Source: an uncultured Eubacteriales bacterium (GTDB lineage: Bacteria > Bacillota > Clostridia > Oscillospirales > CAG-382). Taken from it: a stretch of 20,182 bases of DNA. The stretch is from the NCBI GenBank assembly GCA_900554405.1, contig USHI01000007.1:1-20182 (forward strand), read 5' to 3'. This document shows, in pieces, positions 13,319-20,182 of the stretch (position 1 is its first letter; each line of letters opens with the position of its first letter). The position numbers and the translations under genes were made by a program. Under the pieces are notes generated by a model. That model did not search any database. It was given only the letters and a program-made list of their open reading frames with translations, and was not told the DNA's origin.

Positions 13319-13555
13319 ATGAAGATCAGATCGCTGATAAAGCTTGAAAAAACCCCGGAATATATCGAGCTGCACGGCCGCTCCGGCATGGTGGCGGAGG
13401 GATATTGCAGGATCGGCGAATATTCCGATGCCCGCATCCGGTTCGATTCGGCATCGGGCGGGATCCTGCTCACGGGGGAGGAGCTGACGCTGCGGCATCT
13501 GAGCCGCGGAAGGATCGCGGTGGACGGGAGGATAAAGGGAATTGAATTTGTATAG
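13319..13555 (+). CDS. yqfC: Sporulation protein YqfC (YabP/YqfC family)
   Basis: A 78-residue beta-rich protein: PEYIELHGRSGMVAEGYCRI, then YSDARIRFDSASGGILLTGEELTL and GRIAVDGRIKGIEF. This matches the YabP/YqfC family, whose members are made in the mother cell under sigma-E in B. subtilis (YqfC 93 residues). Alternative GTG/TTG codons at 13307-13313 are in frame, but ATG 13319 gives the usual N-terminus; the RBS is weak (GGTGGTG at 13306-13312). It overlaps yqfD by 14 bases, and the yqfC-yqfD order is conserved in endospore formers, which is the main support for the symbol. Confidence 0.85.
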   Translation: MKIRSLIKLEKTPEYIELHGRSGMVAEGYCRIGEYSDARIRFDSASGGILLTGEELTLRHLSRGRIAVDGRIKGIEFV

Positions 13556-14768
13556 ACCTATCCATGTCGTTTTCGGTTACGGCATATTCTCCGTCGCGGC
13601 GGAGGATTTCCCAAGGCTTGCCGATATTGTCACCGAAGGCGGCTTTAATATCTGGGGGATAAAAAGGCGCGGCGAGCGCGTGGAGCTTCGGGCTTCGGTT
13701 TTTTCCGCCGAAGCGCTTGCCGGATGTGCACACTCCGCCGGGATAAGCATCGAAAAGCTCGCTCAAAAGGGGTTCCCGTTCCTTTTCGCACGCTACCGCA
13801 GGCGCTACGGGCTTATGCTCGGGCTGGTCGTGGGGCTTTGCGCCATGTTTCTTGCCCAGCTTTTTGTGTGGGATATAGAGATAAGCGGCAACACCGCGGT
13901 GAGCAGAAGCGAGATCCTGCGCAGCCTGAACGAATGCGGGATAAGCGTGGGCTGCTTCCTGCCGCGCATCGATCCCGCGCGGGATTCCAACCGGCTGCTG
14001 CTTTCCTGCCGCGGGCTTTCCTCCTGCGCAATAACCGTTTCCGGAACAAGGCTCACGCTGAGCGTACTGGAACGCAGGGAACCGCCGGAGCTCGTGGATA
14101 CGGGCGGATATTACAATGTTGTCGCGGCGGAGGACGGGATAATTATCGACATTGATGCAGCCGACGGCACGCCGGAGGTGCATGAGGGGGACACGGTATA
14201 TAAAGGCATGCTGCTGATAAACAGCTTTATCGAGGGGACAAACGGTACCTACCGCCCGACGCACGCGCGCGGGAAGGTCATCGCGGCGGTAAAGCGGGAT
14301 TACGAGATAAAAATACCGCTTGAACGCACCGAAAAGGATTTCAGCGGCGAAACGCAGACAAAGCGGATATACACCCTGCTCGGCAGGGAGCTGCCGAGCC
14401 CTCGGGGCGCGGAAAGCGATTACGAATATTCCGATGCGCTTATCGGCACAAGGGAGGTAAAGCTTTTCGGCTTCATACGCCTGCCGATGACCGAAACGCG
14501 CATCACATACAGCGAATACACACCCGCAAAGCGGCGTATAACCGAAGCATTCGCCCGTGAAGCCGCCCTGGGCGAGCTGGAAGCCGCCATTGCCGAGACC
14601 GGCTGCGAGCTGATATCAGTAGAAACCGAATTCACCGCGGATGAAGAAAACGGCGTCTGCATTCTGAAAGCAAACGCCGTTCTGAAAAAGGATATAGCCG
14701 TTGAAGTCGAATACGAGCTGACCCCGGATCAGAGTATATCCGAAAGATTGCCGATCGCGCGGGAATAG
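13542..14768 (+). CDS. yqfD: Sporulation protein YqfD
   Basis: A 408-residue protein. An N-terminal cytoplasmic domain (1-85) is followed by one membrane segment (about 90-110) and an external region that begins DIEISGNTAVSRSEILRSL (111-129), resembling a POTRA-like unit, then a long mixed alpha/beta domain. Length and layout agree with YqfD (about 400 residues) of B. subtilis, a sigma-E-dependent stage IV sporulation protein. The start is a TTG at 13542; an in-frame TTG at 13548 is better spaced (seven bases) from AAAGGGA at 13534-13540 and may be the real start. Translation is coupled to yqfC. The 3' end overlaps the convergent dipeptidase gene by 40 bases. Confidence 0.9.
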   Translation: MNLYRPIHVVFGYGIFSVAAEDFPRLADIVTEGGFNIWGIKRRGERVELRASVFSAEALAGCAHSAGISIEKLAQKGFPFLFARYRRRYGLMLGLVVGLCAMFLAQLFVWDIEISGNTAVSRSEILRSLNECGISVGCFLPRIDPARDSNRLLLSCRGLSSCAITVSGTRLTLSVLERREPPELVDTGGYYNVVAAEDGIIIDIDAADGTPEVHEGDTVYKGMLLINSFIEGTNGTYRPTHARGKVIAAVKRDYEIKIPLERTEKDFSGETQTKRIYTLLGRELPSPRGAESDYEYSDALIGTREVKLFGFIRLPMTETRITYSEYTPAKRRITEAFAREAALGELEAAIAETGCELISVETEFTADEENGVCILKANAVLKKDIAVEVEYELTPDQSISERLPIARE

Positions 14769-16108
14769 ATGTTCATGCCCGCAAAAAATTCCTCCGCGGC
14801 GATATATTCATCGCGCTGGTGGGCATTGCCCCTTTCCGCGCCGAGGTAGTGGCGGTGAGCGTCTATGCCGGAGCCGAACGCCACGGTGTTGGGCAGCCAG
14901 CGGGCATATGTCCCGCCGCCCATGGTATAAGGCTCGCACCTGATCCCGAGCACGCTTTCGCAGGCATCGGTAAGCGCTTTGATCTTTTTGTCCTCCGCGG
15001 AAACATGGTAACCGTCGGACTGCGAAACAACGCTCACGCTGCCGCCGCAGGGGGCAACGGTACGTTCGACGGCGGCGGCGATATCCTCATACGGGGTCGT
15101 GGGGATATAGCGTATATTGTAGCTTTGGATAATGTGCCCGCCGCGCACGGAGATGACGCCGCCGACACAGGTGAGATACCCGAAATCCGCATCCGTTGCG
15201 GCGATCCCGAGCGTTTCGCCGAGATATTCGCCGGTGGATCTGCGGATAAGCTCAAAGGCTTCTCCGGAAACAAGCCCGTTTTCGGAAAGGTAGGAAACGA
15301 GAAGGTTTATCGCGTTTACGCCCGCTTCCGGCATGGCTGCATGGGCGGTTTTGCCCGTCGCGGTGATCTTTACGCCGCCGCAGACCTTTTCAAGCGTGAT
15401 ATTTTCGGCTTTGGGCAGAGCCTTTTCGGTTTTGACAACGGCTTGCGCAGTTCCGGCGACGGCGTTGGATACCGTGCCGCCGGATATTGTAAAGCCCTCC
15501 GGCGCTTTGCCGTAATCCACCTCAAGCCCGAGAATGCCCTTTTCGCCGATACACACCGGAAATTCCGAATCCGGCGTAAAGGAAAACATCGGCGGCTTGC
15601 GCACGGTGACAAAGTATTCGAGATCGGTGCTGCCGACCTCCTCGTCGCTGCCGAGAATAAGGCGGAGCGTAAAGGGAAGCTTTATCCCGTTTTCGCGGAA
15701 GAAGCGCAGGGTATAAAGGCTTTGTATAAACGGGCCCTTATCATCGTGAGTGCCCCTGCCGATAAAAAGCCCGTCGCGCTCAGTAACGTCGTAAGGCTCG
15801 CAGCTCCATCCGTCCCCTGCCGGAACAACGTCGAGATGCGCGACAATGCCGACTTCGCGGTCGGAATCGCCGTAAAGCACGGAAAGGCAATGGTATTCGT
15901 GATTTTCCACACGGAACCCGTACTTTTCGGCAAGAGAAGCCGCGGTGTCGAGCGCGCGTGCGCATTCGGCGCCGTAGGGATATTTTCCGTCGCTTTCGGC
16001 GGCGACGGAGGGCACACGCACTATGCTTTTCAGATCCTCTGCCGCCTGGGCGCGTATGTCTTCGCGGGCGAAATATTCATCCGCAAGCTTTGCAATTCTT
16101 TCGTTCAT
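14729..16108 (-). CDS. M20-family (Sapep/PepV-type) metal-dependent dipeptidase
   Basis: A 459-residue protein of the M20 peptidase fold. Metal ligands and catalytic residues are readable: H91 and D93 in AHLDVVPAGDGW, D122-D123 in GTHDDKGP, E156-E157 in GSDEEVGS, D180 in FTPDSEFPV and H430 in GNAHQRDEY. A lid/dimerisation domain occupies the middle (about 190-390). The Sapep/PepV group cleaves dipeptides, often beta-Ala-His or D-Ala-containing ones, in the cytoplasm with Mn or Zn. AAAGGGG lies about 11 bases before the ATG. It starts only five bases after the DivIVA-like gene, so they are probably co-transcribed. Its 3' end overlaps yqfD. Confidence 0.93.
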   Translation of the reverse strand: MNERIAKLADEYFAREDIRAQAAEDLKSIVRVPSVAAESDGKYPYGAECARALDTAASLAEKYGFRVENHEYHCLSVLYGDSDREVGIVAHLDVVPAGDGWSCEPYDVTERDGLFIGRGTHDDKGPFIQSLYTLRFFRENGIKLPFTLRLILGSDEEVGSTDLEYFVTVRKPPMFSFTPDSEFPVCIGEKGILGLEVDYGKAPEGFTISGGTVSNAVAGTAQAVVKTEKALPKAENITLEKVCGGVKITATGKTAHAAMPEAGVNAINLLVSYLSENGLVSGEAFELIRRSTGEYLGETLGIAATDADFGYLTCVGGVISVRGGHIIQSYNIRYIPTTPYEDIAAAVERTVAPCGGSVSVVSQSDGYHVSAEDKKIKALTDACESVLGIRCEPYTMGGGTYARWLPNTVAFGSGIDAHRHYLGAERGNAHQRDEYIAAEEFFAGMNIYSRAIGNLSDIL

Positions 16109-16113
16109 TTTAT

Positions 16114-16680
16114 TTATTCCCCTTTGTCTATGCCGCTTCTGAGCCTTCGCATAGCTTCGTTCAGGCTCCTTGCGGTCTCGTTCATCGATCTGTCCATTTC
16201 GTTTTGCTTTGCGCGGAATTCATCCGCAGCGGCGGATATCCCGGCAATGCGCTTTTCGGTTTCGGATATAAGCTTTTCCGCCTCCTGCCGTGCACGCTCC
16301 AGCTCCGCCCGCGCGCGGCTTTCGCCCTCCGCGCTTGCCTTGCGGATAATACATTCGGCTTCCTTTTCGGCGTTTTTGACTATATCCGCCGCGCGCCTGT
16401 CCGCAAGCACCATTTTTTCGCCGACAGAGGCACACAGCGCATCGTATTCGCTCCTGAGCGATGCAAGCTCGGTTGCGTGTTCGGATTCCGCCTTTTCGGC
16501 ATTTGCGCGCATCGCGTTCAGCTCTTCGTCGCGGCGCTCGCATTCCTTTCGGGCACGCTCCAGTTCGGATTCCAGTTCCCTTTTCGATTCGTTGTAACGG
16601 TCGCTCAGCTCTACGATAAAAGCATCCACCTGCTTTGTATCGTAGCCTCGCATGGCCTTTTTGAAGTATGTTTCCGCCAA
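16114..16680 (-). CDS. DivIVA-like coiled-coil protein
   Basis: A 188-residue protein. The N-terminal FKKAMRGYDTKQVDAFI (6-22) is the DivIVA/GpsB membrane-binding signature (Phe, GY, V-x-x-F), followed by a long Glu/Arg/Ala-rich coiled coil (about 25-185). Such proteins sit at curved membranes or division sites and recruit partners; this one is shorter in the C-terminal tail than true DivIVA and could also be an uncharacterised DivIVA-domain paralogue. The start is a TTG at 16680; GAGAGG about nine bases upstream supports it. It lies between the SDR gene (32-base gap) and the dipeptidase (5-base gap). Confidence 0.8.
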   Translation of the reverse strand: MAETYFKKAMRGYDTKQVDAFIVELSDRYNESKRELESELERARKECERRDEELNAMRANAEKAESEHATELASLRSEYDALCASVGEKMVLADRRAADIVKNAEKEAECIIRKASAEGESRARAELERARQEAEKLISETEKRIAGISAAADEFRAKQNEMDRSMNETARSLNEAMRRLRSGIDKGE

Positions 16681-16712
16681 GTACAGGCACCTCTCTTCCG
16701 TTCGTCAAATGC

Positions 16713-17471
16713 TCAGCATTTGGTGAATTTCATAAATAATCCGTGCGGTATGATGCGCGAAAGCACACGGTAGAATTTGTAAATGAATCTGTTCGTATAT
16801 ACCGCACGCCCGCGCATCGCGGCGGCAAGCGCCTTTTCCGCCACCGAAGCGGCATTGCAATAGGGCAGCGTGGCAAAGGTTTTGGAATTTTCGGCGGTTA
16901 TCCCCGCAACGCCGAGAAATTCGGTGGTCATCGGCCCGGGGCAGACGGCAAGTACGTTTATGCCCTTTTTGCGGTATTCCTCGCGCATGGATTTGGAAAA
17001 CGAAAGCACAAATGCCTTTGTGGAGCAATAATCCGACATACGCGGAGTGGGCACAAACGCGGCGATGGAGGCAACGTTGACAATGCACGAGCCTGCGCCC
17101 ATGTATCCGACAGCCATTGCCGAAAGCGCCGCAAGCGAGCCGCAGTTGAGCGTCGCCATATCGCGCTGAACGATCGGATCGATATCGCCGACATTGCCCA
17201 GCCGCCCGAAGCCGGCATTGTTTACGAGCAGCTTTAACTCCGGACGTTCGGCTTCAAGCAGCGCCGATATGCCGCCGAGCCCTTCATCCGAAGCGAGGTC
17301 GGCGGGTATTATGCGTGTCTTTACATCCGGCGCGGCCGCCGCGGTTTCGCGCAGCTTGTCCTCCCGCCTGGCGATCAGCCAGAATTCCGCATCCGGAAAC
17401 CTTTTTGCCGCCGCACGGAAAAATTCCCGTCCGAGCCCGGAGGATGCACCGGTTATTATGACTGTTTTCAT
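16713..17471 (-). CDS. Short-chain dehydrogenase/reductase (SDR)
   Basis: A 252-residue classical SDR. The cofactor motif TGASSGLGREF (7-17), NNAG (84-87), and the catalytic S135, Y148 and K152 (SDYCSTK) are all present. Two arginines after the second beta strand (IARRED, 34-38 region) suggest preference for NADP(H). The C-terminal RVLSRIIPHGLFMKF tail may associate with membranes, as in lipid- or ketoacyl-acting SDRs; the substrate is not readable. AAAGGA lies about ten bases before the ATG at 17471. The frame is open further upstream to 17615, but that would cross the promoter at 17508-17536. It is the first gene of the minus-strand cluster. Confidence 0.92.
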   Translation of the reverse strand: MKTVIITGASSGLGREFFRAAAKRFPDAEFWLIARREDKLRETAAAAPDVKTRIIPADLASDEGLGGISALLEAERPELKLLVNNAGFGRLGNVGDIDPIVQRDMATLNCGSLAALSAMAVGYMGAGSCIVNVASIAAFVPTPRMSDYCSTKAFVLSFSKSMREEYRKKGINVLAVCPGPMTTEFLGVAGITAENSKTFATLPYCNAASVAEKALAAAMRGRAVYTNRFIYKFYRVLSRIIPHGLFMKFTKC

Positions 17472-17507
17472 GGCGATGTCCTTTCCTTTACGGTTTTTTA
17501 CCCATAT

Positions 17508-17536
17508 ATGATACCACCGTTTTGCGGTAATATCAA
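17508..17536 (-). promoter_or_regulatory. Promoter of the SDR-DivIVA-dipeptidase cluster
   Basis: On the minus strand, TTGATA (17531-17536) and TATCAT (17508-17513) are spaced by 17 bases, about 37 bases upstream of the SDR start. The spacer carries an inverted repeat ACCG-N5-CGGT (17516-17528), a possible operator shared with the divergent symporter gene. Confidence 0.7.
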
Positions 17537-17550
17537 GTAGAATTCGGAGC

Positions 17551-18843
17551 GTGATCGGCATTATTTTATTTATCCGCAATATCATCTGGGGCACGCCGAC
17601 ACTCGTGCTGCTCACCGTGTTCGGCGTTTATTTCACGGCGCGCTCGCGCTTTTTCCTGCCGCGGGCGATATGCTCGGTGTTCAGGGGCACCGTCGGAGGC
17701 ATATTCCGCAGCGGCGGGCGCGAATCCTTTCGCGCAGCGGCGGTATCGCTGGGCGGCACCGTCGGCGTGGGGAGCATTGCGGGGGTCGCAATGGGCATTG
17801 CCGCGGGCGGCGCCGGCAGTATCTTCTGGATGTGGATCTGCTCCTTCTTCGGCGCGGGGCTGCGGTATGCGGAGGTCTGCATCGCCATGCGCGGCGGCGC
17901 GGGCTGCGGAGCTGCGGGGCGGCTTTTATCGCTCGGGAAAAAGCGGCTTTCCGCCGCGGTCTCGCCTTTTCTCGGGTGCGCGAAAAAGCGGCTTGCCGCG
18001 GCGTTCTGCATTTTCTGCGTGCTTGCCTCCTTCGGCACGGGGAACCTTGCACAAAGCAAGGCGGCGGCGGGCGCGCTCGGCACGCTTGGGCTGCCGAGGT
18101 TTGCCTGCGCGGCGATCTGCTTTGCACTTGTAGCCGTAACCGTTTCGGGCGGGAGCGAGAGGATATCCGCCGTGAGCGCCTTTGTGCTGCCCGCGGCATC
18201 GCTCATATATCTTTCCTGCTGCGGCGCGCTGCTGATACGTTTTCCGCAATCTGTGCCGGCGGCATTTTCGCGCATTTTTTCACAGGCGTTCGGGGCGGAT
18301 GCCGTGCGCGGCGGTATCTCCGGCGCGCTGCTGCAAAGAGCGGTGCGCGAAGGCTTTGCAAAAAGCGTGTTTTCCACCGAATGCGGCATGGGCAGCTCAC
18401 CGCTGGCGCATTCATCGGCAGGGAGCTCCCTGCCGGAGGAGCAGGCAAAATGGGGCGTGTTCGAGGTGTTTTTCGACACCTTTGTCGTTTCCACCGTCAC
18501 GGCGGTATGCCTTATCGGCACGGGGAGCGAAAGCTGCACGGAGCTGTTTTCCCTGCTGGGAGGGGCGGGGAGGCTTTTGCTGCCGATGCTCACCGCGGTT
18601 TTCGCGCTGGCTTCGGTCGTGAGCTGGTGCTTTTATGCAGGCAGCTGCATAACGCTGCTCCCGCACGGGGGCAGGACGGCATACATAGTGTTCCGCACGG
18701 TTTTTTCGCTGTGCGCCTTTGCCGCGCCCTTCCTTCCGGAAAGCGATATATGGAGCATTTCGGATATACTCAACGCAATGATGATGCTCCCGAATCTGAC
18801 TCTGCTGTTCATATGCCGAAAAGAAATAAAGAAAATGAGGTAA
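17551..18843 (+). CDS. Sodium:alanine/glycine symporter (AGCS family)
   Basis: A 430-residue protein with about ten or eleven membrane segments. Family motifs include SLGGTVGVGSIAGVAMGIA (67-85), IFWMWICSFFGAGLRYAEV (91-109), FGTGNLAQSKA and REGFAKSVFSTECGMGSSP with LAHSSA. AGCS carriers import small amino acids with sodium. It is shorter than usual (about 450-480), and the highly conserved GGPMYY segment after the third helix is not recognisable; Gly/Ala-rich sequence stands there instead. That could indicate altered specificity. No ATG precedes the first helix; GTG at 17551 is assumed although GGAG lies too close for a normal RBS. The calcium-pump-like gene follows six bases later. Confidence 0.85.
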   Translation: MIGIILFIRNIIWGTPTLVLLTVFGVYFTARSRFFLPRAICSVFRGTVGGIFRSGGRESFRAAAVSLGGTVGVGSIAGVAMGIAAGGAGSIFWMWICSFFGAGLRYAEVCIAMRGGAGCGAAGRLLSLGKKRLSAAVSPFLGCAKKRLAAAFCIFCVLASFGTGNLAQSKAAAGALGTLGLPRFACAAICFALVAVTVSGGSERISAVSAFVLPAASLIYLSCCGALLIRFPQSVPAAFSRIFSQAFGADAVRGGISGALLQRAVREGFAKSVFSTECGMGSSPLAHSSAGSSLPEEQAKWGVFEVFFDTFVVSTVTAVCLIGTGSESCTELFSLLGGAGRLLLPMLTAVFALASVVSWCFYAGSCITLLPHGGRTAYIVFRTVFSLCAFAAPFLPESDIWSISDILNAMMMLPNLTLLFICRKEIKKMR

Positions 18844-18849
18844 TTCAAG

Positions 18850-20182
18850 ATGTGGTATCACGAAACGACCGAAAGCATTCTGCGTTCGCTTTCCGCGGGG
18901 GCTGGCGGGCTTTCCGCAGCCGAAGCGACGGCGCGGGCGGAAAAATACGGCGAAAACGTTATCGGGACAAAAAAGAAAAAGAGCTTTCCGCGCCGCTTTT
19001 TCGGCGCGATGCTCGACCGTATGACCGTCGTCCTGCTTATCGCCGCCGGTGTTTCATTTGCGGCATCGCTTGTCGGCGGCGGGAGCTATGCCGACCCGAT
19101 AATCATCCTGCTCATCGTGCTGATAAACGCCTTTATCGCCACGGTGCAGGAAAGCCGCGCGGAGCACGCGCTCGAAGCGCTGAAACGGATGCAATCTCCG
19201 GAATCCACCGTTATCCGCGACGGCACGCCCACGCGGATACAAAGCCGATATATAGTTCCCGGCGATGTGATACTGCTGCAAAAGGGTGATATAATCCCCT
19301 GCGATGCAAGGCTTCTTCGCTCCAACGGTCTGTGCGTGGACGAATCGGCGCTCACGGGGGAATCCATGGGCGTTTCCAAAAACGCTCACGCAAAAGCATT
19401 GCCGGGGGCGCCGATGTCGGAATGCGAAAACAGCGTGTTTTCCTCCTGCGCGGTGCTCACCGGAAGCGCCGCGGCGATAGCGGTAAAGACGGGCGTGCAC
19501 ACCGCGGTGGGCGAGATCGCGGAAATGATCGGCACCGAAAACGAACAGACACCGCTGCAAAAGCGGCTTGCAAAGCTCGGCACGGTGCTGGGCAACGGCG
19601 CTCTCGCGATATGCGCGCTTATATTCGTCTTTTCGCTCATCAAGGGGATGGACGTGGGCGAAATGTTCATGACCTCCGTCAGCCTTTCCGTCGCCGCGAT
19701 ACCGGAGGGGCTCCCCGCGATAGTCACCGTGGTGCTTTCCGCCGGGGTAAAGACGATGGCGCACCGCCGCGCGGTGGTGAAAAGGCTGCCCGCGGTGGAA
19801 ACGCTCGGCAATGCGCAGGTGATATGCACCGATAAGACCGGCACGCTCACCTGCAACGAAATGAAGGTCGTGCGGCACAGCGGCAGTGCGGAGGATATCG
19901 CACGGGTCATTGCGCGGTGCGGGGATGATTCCTCCCCAACCGAGCTGGCGCTTGCCGAATTCGCAAAAGGGTTCCGGGCGGTGCCGGAATGCGCGGCGGT
20001 AACCGAAATACCCTTCGATCCGAACAAAAAATACATGATGTCCGTATACCGCGAAAGCGGAGGGTACAGGACATATATCAAGGGTGCGCCGGACGTTATC
20101 GCACGGTTCTGCCGCAGCGGCGGCGCGCAGGCGGCGGAAACGGCGGCGGATTGGGCGGAGCAGGCGCTCCGGGTGATAGCCT
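18850..20182 (+). CDS. P-type cation-transporting ATPase, calcium-pump-like, 3' end cut by window edge
   Basis: The frame runs from ATG 18850 without a stop to the window end (444 codons of an expected 850-900). An N-terminal cation-ATPase domain (1-45) is followed by membrane helices M1-M2 (about 58-100), an actuator domain with TGES (169-172), M3-M4 with the ion-site motif AAIPEGLPAIVT (282-293), the phosphorylation motif DKTGTLT (328-334, D328) and KGAPD (411-415) of the nucleotide domain. The PEGLP form is typical of SERCA/PMCA-type bacterial calcium pumps. The distance from D328 to KGAPD is only 83 residues, clearly shorter than usual, so its nucleotide domain is compact. GAGG at 18837-18840 supports the start; it is coupled to the symporter gene. 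Confidence 0.92.
   Translation, partial: MWYHETTESILRSLSAGAGGLSAAEATARAEKYGENVIGTKKKKSFPRRFFGAMLDRMTVVLLIAAGVSFAASLVGGGSYADPIIILLIVLINAFIATVQESRAEHALEALKRMQSPESTVIRDGTPTRIQSRYIVPGDVILLQKGDIIPCDARLLRSNGLCVDESALTGESMGVSKNAHAKALPGAPMSECENSVFSSCAVLTGSAAAIAVKTGVHTAVGEIAEMIGTENEQTPLQKRLAKLGTVLGNGALAICALIFVFSLIKGMDVGEMFMTSVSLSVAAIPEGLPAIVTVVLSAGVKTMAHRRAVVKRLPAVETLGNAQVICTDKTGTLTCNEMKVVRHSGSAEDIARVIARCGDDSSPTELALAEFAKGFRAVPECAAVTEIPFDPNKKYMMSVYRESGGYRTYIKGAPDVIARFCRSGGAQAAETAADWAEQALRVIA

Noticed and set aside
14819..16597. 592-codon plus-strand open frame
   Set aside because: It is the complement of the dipeptidase and DivIVA-like genes, which carry clear family motifs; the translation shows no domain.
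17670..19289. 539-codon plus-strand frame spanning the symporter and the ATPase start
   Set aside because: It runs out of frame through two genes with strong motifs and is very Arg-rich, as expected for a shifted frame in GC-rich DNA.
1..20182. CRISPR arrays, prophage modules, rRNA genes or riboswitches
   Set aside because: I saw no regularly spaced repeats, phage structural or lysis genes, rRNA-like sequence, or leader matching a riboswitch core.

Overview
The window looks like a chromosomal segment from an anaerobic, endospore-forming member of the Clostridia (Bacillota), most likely a fibre-associated gut or rumen relative of the Oscillospiraceae/Ruminococcaceae. The clues are Clostridia/Bacillus-type sporulation genes (yqfC, yqfD and a YlbJ-like protein), a DivIVA-like coiled-coil protein, AGGAGG-type ribosome binding sites with some TTG/GTG starts, two secreted proteins ending in type I dockerins, and tRNA genes with encoded CCA. 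The genus assignment is inference.

Layout. At 1-2126 an NfeD-like membrane protein (cut by the left edge) and a flotillin form a membrane-microdomain operon that ends in a bidirectional terminator. At 2129-4589, on the minus strand, lie a small dockerin protein and a CotH-kinase/dockerin protein, each with its own promoter or terminator signals. A consensus promoter and tRNA-Gln(TTG) follow.

Between tRNA-Gln and tRNA-Leu(GAG), about 4.8-11.9 kb, is an accessory region of visibly different composition, with an AT-rich left half. It holds a complete-looking IS3-family element, a HipA-like kinase with an extra N-terminal module and a palindromic operator candidate, and several gene remnants: a short frame with an in-frame TGA, a probable methyltransferase N-terminus, a MATE transporter with internal deletions, and a probable TnpV fragment. 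Intact-looking genes there are a DUF3267 metallopeptidase-like protein, a small unknown protein, a TetR regulator and a DUF1003 protein. I read it as a decaying insertion hot spot rather than one coherent system.

The region from 12 kb to the right end is core-like. A small Cys-rich protein and the YlbJ-like gene are on the minus strand, divergent from yqfC-yqfD. A minus-strand cluster encodes a short-chain dehydrogenase, a DivIVA-like protein and an M20/Sapep dipeptidase. A plus-strand pair encodes an AGCS-type sodium:amino-acid symporter and a P-type calcium-ATPase-like pump that runs off the right edge.

I did not find a convincing undescribed multigene system. The best leads are the HipA-like protein with a second possible start and a perfect 16-bp palindrome upstream but no visible HipB partner, the small Cys-rich protein with a near-consensus promoter, and the stepwise decay seen in the accessory region.
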